From: Rhodococcus oryzae
GTDB lineage: Bacteria > Actinomycetota > Actinomycetes > Mycobacteriales > Mycobacteriaceae
Reading direction: 5' to 3'
NCBI RefSeq assembly: GCF_005049235.1
Contig: NZ_SUMD01000011.1
Coordinates: 1 to 64,000, forward strand
Length of the DNA: 64,000 bases
Position numbers and translations under genes: made by a program. Shown piece by piece: positions 1-8,625 of the stretch. The notes under the pieces were generated by a model that saw only the letters and a list, made by a program, of their open reading frames with translations, was not told the DNA's origin and did no database searches. Every line of letters begins with the position of its first letter. The stretch's first letter is position 1.

Positions 1-250
1 CCGCGGAGATGATGCCGTCGATCATGTCCGGATCACTCATCCGGGACACGCCGCCCTGCGCGCGGATGTCCGCGGGCACACGCTCGAGGGCCATGACCGC
101 CACCGCACCCGCATCCTCGGCGATCTTCGCCTGCTCTGCATTGACGACGTCCATGATGACCCCGCCCTTGAGCATCTCGGCCATGCCGCGCTTGACGCGG
201 GCCGTGCCGGTGGTCGGGGCGGTATCAGGGGTGCTCACGGCATACTCCAT
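1..250 (-). CDS. pdxS: Pyridoxal 5'-phosphate synthase, lyase subunit PdxS (N-terminal part only)
   Basis: Reading leftward from an ATG at 250, the first 83 residues match the start of PdxS, the (beta/alpha)8-barrel subunit that condenses ribose 5-phosphate, glyceraldehyde 3-phosphate and ammonia from PdxT into pyridoxal phosphate. Recognisable stretches are [19 protein letters not shown] near residue 19, [20 protein letters not shown], and [22 protein letters not shown] five codons in is an alternative start. The gene runs off the left edge, so the catalytic lysine of the ribose-binding site further on is not visible. It lies directly downstream of the PIM cluster on the same strand, an arrangement I recall from M. 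tuberculosis. Confidence 0.93.
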   Translation of the reverse strand, partial: MEYAVSTPDTAPTTGTARVKRGMAEMLKGGVIMDVVNAEQAKIAEDAGAVAVMALERVPADIRAQGGVSRMSDPDMIDGIISA

Positions 251-316
251 CGGTAGTGACCTGTCAGGGGAACTCGTTCAATTCTAGGACGATGCGGGTT
301 TCTGCCGGTCGGCCGG

Positions 317-1354
317 TCAGCGAATCGATCGGACCTCGGGTTCGACCAGCCTTGCGACCACGACATTCGCCTCCTCGAGGAGGTCCGGCAGCTCCTCCGG
401 GTACACCACCTCGCCGGTCGCGGCGATCTCCCGGATCTCGCTCGGGCTGCACCAGCGGTGGCCGGTGATCGCGCGCCGTTCGAGGTCGGTGAAGCCGCTG
501 CGCGTGGGGGTGAACTCGGTGGTCTGCAACGCGAAGAACAGCTCCTCGGAGCGGATCAGCTCGCCGTCGTAGGGAAACACCGCGACCCGGCGCCACATCG
601 GCCCGCGCAGCACCGCCTGGTCCACCGACAGCCCGGTCTCCTCGGCGATCTCCCGGACGGCCGCCGCCCGCAGGGTCTCCCCCATCTCGACGGCGCCGCC
701 GATGGTGAACCAGAAGTAGACGTCGGGCACCTGCGGGTCGTGCCCGCGCAGCAGCAGCACCCGGCCCTTCTCGTCGAGCAGCACCACGCGGGAGGACGTC
801 CGCGTCTCGTCCACGTTCAGACCGGCGCCCACCACCGGGGCGGTGCGCTCGGCGATCTCGAAGTAGGTGGGCAGCGGGGCGGTGCCGCCGAGGTGCAGCC
901 AGCGCACCGGTCGCCGGGTCCGCAGCGCGAGGGTGTCGCGCACCGCGTCGTTGTGGAAGCGGCGGGCGATCAGCACCCGGGCCTCGGCATCGGCCAGCTC
1001 CGCCACCAGCTGGGGCGGCAGCGCCTCGGCCGGCACCGCTGCCAGCGCAACGGACAGCGCGTTCTCCTCGGTTTCCCGATGTCCGCGATCGGCCCGCTCG
1101 GCCTTGATCGCCAACGCCGCCAGGGCTTTTCCGTCCGGTACCGGGGCGTCTCCACCGGTCGCGAGCGCGGCGGCCACCGCACGGGCCACCACCGACCGGC
1201 GCGCGAGCGAGGAGTCGAGCGCCTGCCAGGACAGGTCGGAGCGCACGTGCAATCGGTCGAGCCGGTTGGCGGTGCCGTATGCCCACACACCGATCGTGAT
1301 GATCACCGCGGCGATCAGCGCGAGGATGAGGATCGAGGTCGCGGAGAAAGTCAC
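317..1354 (-). CDS. Membrane-anchored LemA-like / Nudix hydrolase fusion
   Basis: 345 residues. Residues 6-25 form one hydrophobic helix followed by a helical stretch resembling LemA (about 28-140). The C-terminal half is a Nudix hydrolase: the Nudix box at 219-241 has G219, E225, REIAEE at 234-239 and G241, so the catalytic metal-binding glutamates are present. Nudix enzymes cleave nucleoside diphosphates linked to another moiety; the substrate here cannot be told. The ATG overlaps the pimA stop in an ATGA, so it is the last gene of the thrS-HIT-pgsA-patA-pimA run and probably translationally coupled. Same position and architecture as M. tuberculosis Rv2609c, from memory. A role tied to GDP-mannose or CDP-lipid by-products is a guess from context only. 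Confidence 0.85.
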   Translation of the reverse strand: MTFSATSILILALIAAVIITIGVWAYGTANRLDRLHVRSDLSWQALDSSLARRSVVARAVAAALATGGDAPVPDGKALAALAIKAERADRGHRETEENALSVALAAVPAEALPPQLVAELADAEARVLIARRFHNDAVRDTLALRTRRPVRWLHLGGTAPLPTYFEIAERTAPVVGAGLNVDETRTSSRVVLLDEKGRVLLLRGHDPQVPDVYFWFTIGGAVEMGETLRAAAVREIAEETGLSVDQAVLRGPMWRRVAVFPYDGELIRSEELFFALQTTEFTPTRSGFTDLERRAITGHRWCSPSEIREIAATGEVVYPEELPDLLEEANVVVARLVEPEVRSIR

Positions 1355-2481
1355 GAGCGGACCTCGACGCCGACGCCGCTGCCGCCGACCGTCACCGTCT
1401 CGTAGACGCGCAGGATCTGCTCCGCGACCACCGGCCAGTCGTACTCGGCCACCACCTCGGTGGCCGTGCCGACCAGCGCGCGACGGCGGTCCGGGTCACT
1501 GAGCACCGAATCGATCGCGGTGGCCAGCGCGGCCGAATCGCCGACCGGCACCAGCATTCCGGCGGTGCCGTCGCGCAGCACCCGACGGAAAGCGTCCAGT
1601 TCACTGGCCACCACCGCAGTGCCCGCCGCCATCGCCTCCACGAGCACGATGCCGAAACTCTCACCGCCGAGGTTCGGCGCGCAGTAGACGTCCGCGCTGC
1701 GCAGGGCCGAGGCCTTCTCCGCGTCGGTGACCTGGCCCAGCAGCCGCAGGTGCCCGGCATACCTGCCTGCGTCCTTACGCAGCCTGTCCTCGTCCCCGCG
1801 GCCGACGACCAGGATCTCCAGGTCGGGATGCTTCGCGACGAGCTCCGGCAGCGCCTCGAGCAGCACCGCCATGCCCTTGCGCGACTCGTCGTAGCGACCG
1901 AGGAACAGCACAGTGCCGCCCGGGCGCGGGTACCCGGGCAGCGGGTCCGCATTCGCGAACGCGGGCACATCGACGCCGTTGGGGATCTCGACGGCATCCG
2001 AGCCGAGCGACTCCATCTGCCACCGCCTCGCCAGTTCGGAGACGGCGATGCGGCCGCTGATCTTCTCCAGGTACGGCGCGAGCACGCCCTGGAAGGTGCT
2101 CAGCACCAACGACTTCGTGGTCGAGGTGTGGAACGTCGCGACGATCGGGCCCTCGGCGATCTTCATCGCCAGCATCGACAGGCTCGGCGCGTTCGGCTCG
2201 TGGATGTGCAGTACGTCGAAATCGTTGTCGACGATCCACCGACGGACCCGCGCATAGGAGACGGGGCCGAAACTCAACCGGGCCACCGACCCGTTGTACG
2301 GGATCGCGACCGCCCGGCCTGCCGAGACCACGAAGTCGGGGAGCTCGGTGCCCTCCGAGGCGGGCGCCAGCACGCTGACCTTGTGTCCCCGTTCGATGAG
2401 CACCGATGCCAACTCGACGACGTGGGCCTGCACCCCACCCGGCACGTCGAACGAATAGGGACAGACCATCCCGATCCTCAT
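1351..2481 (-). CDS. pimA: Phosphatidyl-myo-inositol alpha-mannosyltransferase PimA
   Basis: 376 residues, GT-B fold, GT4 family. It transfers mannose from GDP-mannose to position 2 of the inositol of phosphatidylinositol on the cytoplasmic face, the first step of PIM, lipomannan and lipoarabinomannan synthesis. With the start at 2481 the protein opens MRIGMVCPYSFDVPGG, and residues R196, K202 and E274 (the last in the EX7E motif ESFGIVLVE) fall at exactly the numbers described for the M. smegmatis enzyme; H118 lies in the acceptor pocket. A longer frame reaching 2529 exists, but ATG 2481 overlaps the patA stop as ATGA and gives the family N-terminus. Coupled to patA upstream and to the Nudix gene downstream. 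Confidence 0.96.
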   Translation of the reverse strand: MRIGMVCPYSFDVPGGVQAHVVELASVLIERGHKVSVLAPASEGTELPDFVVSAGRAVAIPYNGSVARLSFGPVSYARVRRWIVDNDFDVLHIHEPNAPSLSMLAMKIAEGPIVATFHTSTTKSLVLSTFQGVLAPYLEKISGRIAVSELARRWQMESLGSDAVEIPNGVDVPAFANADPLPGYPRPGGTVLFLGRYDESRKGMAVLLEALPELVAKHPDLEILVVGRGDEDRLRKDAGRYAGHLRLLGQVTDAEKASALRSADVYCAPNLGGESFGIVLVEAMAAGTAVVASELDAFRRVLRDGTAGMLVPVGDSAALATAIDSVLSDPDRRRALVGTATEVVAEYDWPVVAEQILRVYETVTVGGSGVGVEVRS

Positions 2482-3380
2482 GGCGATTCCATCCGCGCCA
2501 GCCTGCCCTCGGACAGGTCGGCGAGCCACAGCGGCTGGAGCATGTGCCAGTCGGCCGGGTGGTCCGCGATGTTGGCGGCGAAGCGGTCGGCGAGGGCCTG
2601 GGTGGCCGCGGCCACCCCGCCGGCGGTGTCCACCGGAGGATCGACCTGGAAGCCCCAGCCGTCGCCCTCGAAGTAGCAGTGCACCGGCAGCAGCGCGGCG
2701 CCGGTCTCGATCGCGAGCTTGGCCGGGCCTGCCGGCATCCGGGTGGGTTCACCGAAGAACGTCACGGGCACACCGTGTTTGGCGAGGTCGCGCTCCCCCA
2801 GCAGACACACCAGCCGGTTCTCGCGCAGCCGTTCGGCAAGCTGCTCGAACGGCGGGCGCTCGCCGCCGCTGAGCGGGAAGATCTCGAAGCCGAGACTCTC
2901 CCGGTACTCGAGAAACCGCAGGTACAGCGACTCCGGCTTGAGCCGCTCGGCAACCGTCGTCACCGTGCCCCAGTGCTGCACGGCCCACACGCCCGCCATG
3001 TCCCAGTTGCCGCTGTGCGGCAGGGCCAGCACCACGCCCTTGCCGTCGGCCATCGCCTTGTTCAGGTGTTCCTGACCGTGCACCAGGGAATCGAGCCGCC
3101 TGCCCAGCTCCTGCTGATCCATCGCGGGGAGCCGGAAGGCCTCCCGCCAGTAGCGTGCATAGGAGCGCAACGAGTCCCGGATCAGCTCATCCGGCACCTC
3201 AGTGGCGGGTACCCCGAGCACCCGTGCCAGGTTGCGGCGCAGTTGATCCGGGCCGCCGCGACGGGCCGCCCGATCCGCGCCCAGGTTGAACAGCGACTCC
3301 GCCACCCCTTCCGGCAGCGCGCGGACCAACCGCCACCCGGCGGCGTAGCCGAGGTCGCTTACCCGTTCGGTCCAGCTCAC
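2478..3380 (-). CDS. patA: Phosphatidylinositol mannoside acyltransferase PatA
   Basis: 300 residues, HtrB/LpxL-like acyltransferase family. PatA moves a palmitoyl-type chain from acyl-CoA to the 6-position of the first mannose of PIM1/PIM2 at the membrane. The HxxxxD catalytic motif is HSGNWD at 122-127, in the usual position, and the later segment GERDLAKHGVPVTFFGE with PAGPAKLAIETGA fits the family. The start is taken as the GTG at 3380, which overlaps the pgsA stop as GTGA and begins VSWTERVSDLGYAAG; an open frame extends to 3746 but would run back into pgsA. Its neighbours pgsA (substrate PI) and pimA (first mannose) place it in the same pathway. Confidence 0.94.
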   Translation of the reverse strand: MSWTERVSDLGYAAGWRLVRALPEGVAESLFNLGADRAARRGGPDQLRRNLARVLGVPATEVPDELIRDSLRSYARYWREAFRLPAMDQQELGRRLDSLVHGQEHLNKAMADGKGVVLALPHSGNWDMAGVWAVQHWGTVTTVAERLKPESLYLRFLEYRESLGFEIFPLSGGERPPFEQLAERLRENRLVCLLGERDLAKHGVPVTFFGEPTRMPAGPAKLAIETGAALLPVHCYFEGDGWGFQVDPPVDTAGGVAAATQALADRFAANIADHPADWHMLQPLWLADLSEGRLARMESP

Positions 3381-4057
3381 GTCGTCGGCGCCTCTCCGCT
3401 CTCCGCGGTGCCGTTCTTCATCGGCAGCGGATCCCGCGCACCCGGGGCGTTGCGCACCTGCAGCACCCGCTGGAACACGGTGACGATGCTCGCCACCGCC
3501 AGCAGCCACATCGCCACGTAGACGGCCCATTCGAGCCAGTCGATACCGAAGTGTCCCGCGAGGCCGGTCAGGCCGGAGCCGAGGAGGACGATCACCAGGC
3601 GGTCCGACCGTTCGATCAGGCCACCCTCCGCGGACAGTCCGCTCGCCTCGGCGCGAGCCTTGGCATAGGAGATGACCTGCGAGGTGACCAGGCAGATCAG
3701 GGTCGCGACCAGCAGCGACCTGCTGTTCTCGTGGTACACCGCCCACCAGGCGAGGCCGGCGAAGATGGCACCGTCCGCGATCCGGTCACAGGTGGCGTCC
3801 AGCACCGCCCCGTACCGGGTTCCGCCGCCGCGTTCGCGCGCCATCGCGCCGTCCACGAGGTCGAACAGGACGAACGCGGCGATCACGATCGCGCCCCAGA
3901 ACAGGTGCCCGGAGGGGAACAGGGTGACCGCGGCCACCACACTGGCCGTCGTGCCGAACACCGTCACGACGTCCGGGGACAGCCCGACCGCGACCAAGGC
4001 CTTACCCACCGGCGCGATCACCTTCGACACCGCGGCGCGCCCGAGAACGCTCAGCAC
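3377..4057 (-). CDS. pgsA: Phosphatidylinositol phosphate synthase (CDP-alcohol phosphatidyltransferase)
   Basis: 226 residues, multi-pass membrane enzyme. The CDP-alcohol phosphatidyltransferase signature D-x2-D-G-x2-A-R-x8-G-x3-D-x3-D is complete, with D66, D69, G70, R74, D87 and D91 as the metal and catalytic aspartates. In mycolata the enzyme joins CDP-diacylglycerol and inositol 1-phosphate to give phosphatidylinositol phosphate, the precursor of PI and then of PIMs. It sits 85 bp downstream of the HIT gene and overlaps patA by four bases. Strong context (patA, pimA) supports the inositol lipid form rather than a phosphatidylglycerol phosphate synthase. Confidence 0.94.
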   Translation of the reverse strand: MLSVLGRAAVSKVIAPVGKALVAVGLSPDVVTVFGTTASVVAAVTLFPSGHLFWGAIVIAAFVLFDLVDGAMARERGGGTRYGAVLDATCDRIADGAIFAGLAWWAVYHENSRSLLVATLICLVTSQVISYAKARAEASGLSAEGGLIERSDRLVIVLLGSGLTGLAGHFGIDWLEWAVYVAMWLLAVASIVTVFQRVLQVRNAPGARDPLPMKNGTAESGEAPTT

Positions 4058-4142
4058 CTGTCGACCCCCGTTCCTGTGCTGGAAGAGACCCGATTTCGAG
4101 TTGATCTCGTCAACGATCCTGCCATGACGCAGGCGATACGGC

Positions 4143-4682
4143 TCACGCGTTCCAGGCTGCCGAGAGCAGCGCCCTGGTCTCGCGCAGGAGCTGGGGCATC
4201 ACCTTCGCCCCACCGACGACGGTGATGAAGTTCGCGTCGCCACCCCAGCGCGGGACGATGTGCTGGTGCAGGTGCTCGGCCAGCGAACCGCCCGCCGCGG
4301 CACCCAGGTTCAGCCCCACATTGAAGCCGTCCGGACGCGAGACCCGCTTGATCACGCGGATCGCCTGCTGCGTGAACGCCATCAACTCGGCCGACTCCTC
4401 GGGGGTGAGGTCCTCGAGCGCGGCGACGCGACGGTAGGGCACCACCATCATGTGGCCGGGGTTGTACGGGTACAGGTTGAGCACCGCGTAGACGTGCTCG
4501 CCGCGGGCGACGATCAACCCTTCCTCGTCGCTCATCTTCGGGATGTCGGTGAACGGTCCCTCGCCAGGGGTCGTGACCTTCGGCGCCTCGGCGATGTACG
4601 ACATCCGGTGCGGCGACCAGAGTCGCTGCAGCCGGTCCGGATCACCGGGGCCGGTGTCGACGACCGAGCCCTCGTCGCTCAT
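4143..4682 (-). CDS. HIT-family nucleotide-binding protein
   Basis: 179 residues. The histidine triad is [10 protein letters not shown] near residue 137, preceded by [16 protein letters not shown] typical of the AP4A-phosphorylase/HIT branch. Family members hydrolyse or transfer nucleotidyl groups from dinucleoside polyphosphates or adenylylated compounds; the M. tuberculosis counterpart in this position (Rv2613c, recalled) is an AP4A phosphorylase. The ATG at 4682 overlaps the thrS stop as ATGA. Pairing with thrS is suggestive because aminoacyl-tRNA synthetases are a main source of AP4A. A longer frame to 4739 would lie inside thrS and is not favoured. Confidence 0.9.
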   Translation of the reverse strand: MSDEGSVVDTGPGDPDRLQRLWSPHRMSYIAEAPKVTTPGEGPFTDIPKMSDEEGLIVARGEHVYAVLNLYPYNPGHMMVVPYRRVAALEDLTPEESAELMAFTQQAIRVIKRVSRPDGFNVGLNLGAAAGGSLAEHLHQHIVPRWGGDANFITVVGGAKVMPQLLRETRALLSAAWNA

Positions 4683-6730
4683 CCGAGGCCTCCGAGCAAT
4701 TCGGCTGTGGGCGAGGCGTTCTCGCGCCGCGCGATCCATCCGGTGATCGCCTCGACGGCGTCCGCCACCGCGATGCCGTTGATCTGGGTGCCATCGCGGA
4801 AACGGAAGCTGACGGCGCCCGCCTCCACGTCCCGCTCGCCGGCGAGCAGCATGAACGGCACCTTCTGCGTGGTGTGGTTCCGGATCTTCTTCTGCATCCG
4901 GTCGTCACTGACGTCCACCTCGGCGCGGACACCGGCGGACTTGAGCTTGGCCACCACACCGAACAGGTGCTCCTCGAAGGCCTCGGCGACGGGGATGCCG
5001 ACCACCTGCACGGGCGCAAGCCACGCCGGGAACGCGCCCGCGTAGTGCTCGGTGAGCACACCGAAGAACCGCTCGATCGAACCGAAAAGGGCACGGTGGA
5101 TCATCACCGGCTGATGCTTGGCGCCGTCGGATCCGGTGTACTCGAGGTCGAACAGGTTCGGCAGGTTGAAGTCGAGCTGGATGGTGGACATCTGCCAGGT
5201 ACGGCCCAACGCATCCTGCACCTGCACCGAGATCTTGGGGCCGTAGAAGGCGGCGCCGCCCGGGTCCGGCACCAGGGTCAGTCCGGACGCCTGGGCGACC
5301 TCGGCGAGGGTGTTGGTCGCCTCCTCCCAGACCGCGTCGTCGCCGACGAACTTGTCCGGGTTCTTGGTCGACAGTTCGAGGTAGAAGTCGTCGAGGCCGT
5401 AGTCCTTGAGCAGACCGAGCACGAAGTCCAGCGTGGTGGCCAGCTCGTCGCGCATCTGCTCACGGGTGCAGTAGATGTGCGCGTCGTCCTGCGTCATGCC
5501 GCGCACGCGGGTCAGGCCGTGCACGACGCCCGACTTCTCGTAGCGGTAGACGGAGCCGAACTCGAACAGTCGCAGCGGCAGCTCCCGGTACGAACGCCCG
5601 CGGGAACGGAAGATCAGGTTGTGCATCGGGCAGTTCATCGGCTTGAGGTAGTAGTCCTGGCCCGGCTTGCGCACGGTGCCGTCCTCGTTGAGCTCCGCGT
5701 CGATGTGCATCGCCGGGAACATCCCGTCCTTGTACCAGTCGAGGTGCCCGGAGGTCTCGTACAGATCGCCCTTGGTGATGTGCGGGGTGTTGACGAACTC
5801 GTACCCCTCCTCGACGTGGCGCTTGCGGGAGTAGTCCTCCATCTCGGTGCGGATGATGCCGCCCCTGGGGTGGAACACCGGCAGACCGGAACCGAGCTCG
5901 TCGGGGAAGCTGAACAGGTCGAGCTCCGCACCCAGCTTGCGGTGGTCGCGACGCTCGGCCTCGGCGATCAGCTCCATGTGCTTGTCGAGCGCCTCGCTCG
6001 ACTCCCACGCGGTGCCGTAGATGCGCTGGAGGTCCTCGCGGTTCTGGTCGCCGCGCCAGTACGCGGCCGAGCTGCGGGTCAGCTTGAAGGCGGGGATGTG
6101 CTTGGTGGTGGGGATGTGCGGGCCGCGGCACAGATCGCCCCACACCTTCTCGCCGGTCCTCGGGTCGAGGTTGTCGTAGATGGTCAGCTCGTTGCCGCCG
6201 ACCTCCATCACCTCGGGGTCGTCGATGCCCGACTTGTCGTCGATCAGTTCGAGCTTGAACGGTTCGTTCGCCAACTCGACGCGGGCGTCCTCGATGTTCT
6301 CGACAACGCGCCGCGAAAAGCGTTGCGAGCCCTTGATGATCTGCTTCATCTTCTTCTCGAGGCGGGTCAGGTCCTCTGGGGTGAACGGCTCGTCGACCCG
6401 GAAGTCGTAGTAGAAGCCGTCCTTGATCGGCGGGCCGATGCCGAGCTTGGCGTTCGGGAACTCCGACTGCACGGCCTGGGCGAGCACGTGCGCGGCGGAA
6501 TGCCGGATCACGGTGCGGCCGTCGTCCGAGTCGGCCGCGACGGGCTCGACCAGTGCGTCCTCCTCGGGAATCCAGGACAGGTCCTTGAGCTGGCCCTCCG
6601 CGTCGCGGACCACGACGATGGCGTCGGCACCCTTGCCGGTGAGCCCCGCCTCCCGAACCGCCGTACCGGCGGTAGTCCCCGCGGGCACCCGGACGTGGGC
6701 GGCTGAGACTGCGGATGCGGGCGTGGTCAC
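4679..6730 (-). CDS. thrS: Threonyl-tRNA synthetase
   Basis: 683 residues, class II aminoacyl-tRNA synthetase charging tRNA-Thr in the cytoplasm. Order: N-terminal TGS domain ([17 protein letters not shown]), the editing domain with HSAAH, then the catalytic core with the zinc-site segment [19 protein letters not shown] and motif 2 around [10 protein letters not shown], and the C-terminal anticodon-binding domain ([13 protein letters not shown] onward). I chose the GTG at 6730 because GAGGAG lies about 10 bases upstream and the protein then starts just before the TGS domain; frames reaching 6988 have no family match. It heads the overlapping run to pgsA and pimA. No T-box leader is apparent in 6731-6819. 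Confidence 0.96.
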   Translation of the reverse strand: MTTPASAVSAAHVRVPAGTTAGTAVREAGLTGKGADAIVVVRDAEGQLKDLSWIPEEDALVEPVAADSDDGRTVIRHSAAHVLAQAVQSEFPNAKLGIGPPIKDGFYYDFRVDEPFTPEDLTRLEKKMKQIIKGSQRFSRRVVENIEDARVELANEPFKLELIDDKSGIDDPEVMEVGGNELTIYDNLDPRTGEKVWGDLCRGPHIPTTKHIPAFKLTRSSAAYWRGDQNREDLQRIYGTAWESSEALDKHMELIAEAERRDHRKLGAELDLFSFPDELGSGLPVFHPRGGIIRTEMEDYSRKRHVEEGYEFVNTPHITKGDLYETSGHLDWYKDGMFPAMHIDAELNEDGTVRKPGQDYYLKPMNCPMHNLIFRSRGRSYRELPLRLFEFGSVYRYEKSGVVHGLTRVRGMTQDDAHIYCTREQMRDELATTLDFVLGLLKDYGLDDFYLELSTKNPDKFVGDDAVWEEATNTLAEVAQASGLTLVPDPGGAAFYGPKISVQVQDALGRTWQMSTIQLDFNLPNLFDLEYTGSDGAKHQPVMIHRALFGSIERFFGVLTEHYAGAFPAWLAPVQVVGIPVAEAFEEHLFGVVAKLKSAGVRAEVDVSDDRMQKKIRNHTTQKVPFMLLAGERDVEAGAVSFRFRDGTQINGIAVADAVEAITGWIARRENASPTAELLGGLG

Positions 6731-6819
6731 GGCGATGTGCTCCTCGATGTTCTGCGCCGACTCGAAGACGGCAGCTCGGTGAGCCCTCATGCTATCGGCA
6801 CGCGGAACGGGCGGGCCTG

Positions 6820-7608
6820 TCACCCGAGCAGCGCGCCGAGCCGCGCCGCTCGGACCGACGGCTGCTGACGGGGGCAGCTGGTGCACTTGACGCCCTCGGC
6901 GGCCACCGGATCGGGCTCCGTCTCGTAGATCAGGCAGCAGGACGACCTGCGGATCACCCGCCGGGAACCCGGTGCAGGTGCGCCACACGGGTCAGCACCG
7001 GCCGGTCCCCCGCGCCCGACGTCGACGAACCGGGGGCGCGGCATCTCGGCACCGATCAGGTCGGCCAACCGCACCGCCAGCGCGCTGCCGAGCACCGGGC
7101 CGCCCAGCGCGGTGCCCGCGTCCAGCGCACGGTTGCCCAACGAGTCCGTCGCGATCGCCCACAGCGAGCGCACGCCCGCACCACTGAGTTCGCTCAGCGC
7201 CGCGATGATCGGGGCGAGCGCGGCGCCGAGCCGCGCGGCCAGTACCTCGTCGTCGTGGATGCCTGCCTCGGAGCGAATGGTTCCCAGGTACCCGTCGGGC
7301 CGCAACGTACAGGTCAGCCCGTCCAGGGCCGGGTCGGGCGCAAGGCCCGTCGCCAGCAGCATCGAGGCGGGCACCGACAGCAGCGTCGAGCTCGCCGAAT
7401 ACCACCACAACGTCGCAGAGACGCGGACGTCCTCGCAGGCCCAACGCCGCGCGGTGTCGGCGATCCGCGCCGCCAGCCAGTCGCGGTCCACCAGGACGCT
7501 GCCGGGGTGTTCGACCGCGCCCGGCGCGGGTACGGTCGCGTCCCGCAGCGACGGGATCGCCGCGACCACTCGCTGGTAGGCCTCGACGAGTTCCGGATCC
7601 GTCGCCAC
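6820..7608 (-). CDS. FhuF-like (2Fe-2S) ferric-siderophore reductase-type protein
   Basis: 262 residues from the GTG at 7608, which lies two bases after the stop of the gene above it. The C-terminus carries the cysteine cluster of the FhuF family: Cys-Cys, then 16 residues, then Cys-x2-Cys (KCTSCPRQ), just before the end, as expected for an unusual 2Fe-2S centre. The body, with [27 protein letters not shown], resembles the FhuF/IucA-type fold. FhuF reduces iron in hydroxamate siderophores at the membrane face. The spacing between cysteine pairs is longer than the E. coli x10, so assignment to the same reaction is inference. No iron box was seen next to it. Confidence 0.75.
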   Translation of the reverse strand: MATDPELVEAYQRVVAAIPSLRDATVPAPGAVEHPGSVLVDRDWLAARIADTARRWACEDVRVSATLWWYSASSTLLSVPASMLLATGLAPDPALDGLTCTLRPDGYLGTIRSEAGIHDDEVLAARLGAALAPIIAALSELSGAGVRSLWAIATDSLGNRALDAGTALGGPVLGSALAVRLADLIGAEMPRPRFVDVGRGGPAGADPCGAPAPGSRRVIRRSSCCLIYETEPDPVAAEGVKCTSCPRQQPSVRAARLGALLG

Positions 7609-7610
7609 GG

Positions 7611-8012
7611 CTAGAGCGGGCTCTCCAGGAGCGGGTGCTCGATGCCAACCCAACCCGCGATCAGCCCGAGAGTTCCCAGCACCCACAGGGTTCCGATCAC
7701 GATGGCGCACGTCAGCAACGCGGACAGCGCCTTCACCACGACCGATTGGCGGACGAACCACGCCATGAACCGGTCGTAGCGCTCCCGCGCGAACCGGAGC
7801 AGGCGGTGTGCCCACGCGAACTCCGAGGCGAGAATGCCGAGCCCGGCGAACACGATCAACCAACCAGGACCGGGGTACGGAATGGTGATGATGCCGACGA
7901 CGAGAACCACGGTGCCGACGACGCCGACGCAGATCCGGTAGGCCAGGTTCAGTGCGGTGTTGCCCGCGATATCCCGCCGCAGGCGCCTCCACCGGTTCTC
8001 AGTCGTCACCAC
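7611..8012 (-). CDS. PGPGW-motif small membrane protein (TIGR02611-type)
   Basis: 133 residues. Two hydrophobic segments flank the signature PYPGPGWLIVF in the first half (about residues 46-57), and a second pair of helices lies at about 95-125. This signature defines a family of uncharacterised actinobacterial membrane proteins. Two adjacent GTG codons at 8012 and 8009 are both possible starts; no strong ribosome-binding site separates them. The stop lies two bases before the start of the FhuF-like gene, so the two are likely co-transcribed. Function unknown. Confidence 0.72.
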   Translation of the reverse strand: MVTTENRWRRLRRDIAGNTALNLAYRICVGVVGTVVLVVGIITIPYPGPGWLIVFAGLGILASEFAWAHRLLRFARERYDRFMAWFVRQSVVVKALSALLTCAIVIGTLWVLGTLGLIAGWVGIEHPLLESPL

Positions 8013-8059
8013 CCGGCCAACAGTACCGACGGGCGGGGCACGGCGCGCCGGTCGTCGAG

Positions 8060-8560
8060 CTACCTGGTGACCGCCCGCCACGCCTCGAGTTTGTCCGCCA
8101 CCGGGGTGCCCGCGTTCGCCGGACTCGTCGACGGCAGCCGCGCCATCGCGACCGACGCCGGGTGCAGGCCGCGCGCGACGACGGCGCGCCGGTACGCCTG
8201 TTCGGCCTTGGCGCCGTTGAAGAAGACCCGGCCGATCCGAGGGTGACGCTCGAACAGGGCCGCGAAGTCGTTGGCCACCTCGGAATCGGGGTCGATGCTC
8301 GAGTCGAGGCTGCCCTCCCGCCTGCACAGCTTCAACACGTCCCACAGCGCGATGCCCTCGTCCTGAAGCCGCTGCAGCCGCTGCGCGTACGTCTGCCGGG
8401 GGCCCGCGTCGAAGAGCTCACCCATGATCGGCCAGAAACTGTTGCGTGGATTCGCGTAGTACATGCCCGCGGCCAGCGACGGGATACCCGGCATCGACCC
8501 GAGGATCAGGGTGTCGGCGCGGTCGTCGAGTACGGCGGGAAAGCTGTGGACGACGGTCAT
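8060..8560 (-). CDS. DNA-deoxyinosine / uracil-DNA glycosylase-like enzyme (UDG superfamily)
   Basis: 166 residues. The N-terminal motif LILGSMPGIPSLAAGMYY and NPRNSFWPIMG, plus the C-terminal LPSTSPAN, match the hypoxanthine-DNA glycosylase branch (family 6) of the uracil-DNA glycosylase superfamily, which excises deaminated adenine from DNA. The asparagine after NPR and the final PSTSPAN loop correspond to the water-activating and DNA-intercalating loops of the fold. The ATG at 8560 starts MTVVHSFPAVLDD. It is the first gene downstream of the PKS on the same strand, separated by a hairpin, and is probably an independent housekeeping repair gene. Confidence 0.82.
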   Translation of the reverse strand: MTVVHSFPAVLDDRADTLILGSMPGIPSLAAGMYYANPRNSFWPIMGELFDAGPRQTYAQRLQRLQDEGIALWDVLKLCRREGSLDSSIDPDSEVANDFAALFERHPRIGRVFFNGAKAEQAYRRAVVARGLHPASVAMARLPSTSPANAGTPVADKLEAWRAVTR

Positions 8561-8588
8561 GGGCGTCCATTACACCCCAATATCGGCA

Positions 8589-8619
8589 CGAGAAGAAGGG
8601 GCCGGTGTCCCTCACCGGC
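8589..8619 (-). terminator. Hairpin downstream of the PKS
   Basis: Seven-base inverted repeat GCCGGTG (8601-8607) / CACCGGC (8613-8619) with a five-base loop, followed on the minus strand by a pyrimidine-rich CCCTTCTTCTCG. It ends seven bases beyond the PKS stop. There is no uninterrupted T tract, so strength is uncertain. Confidence 0.5.
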
Positions 8620-8625
8620 GCGGAT

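Noticed and set aside
6731-6819. T-box leader ahead of thrS
   Set aside because: The gap is 89 bases, with no specifier stem or T-box sequence.
7611-8345. Longer version of the PGPGW membrane protein
   Set aside because: The upstream extension to 8345 is Arg/Gly-rich, reads opposite to nothing recognisable and overlaps the glycosylase gene; the hydrophobic protein starts at about 8012.
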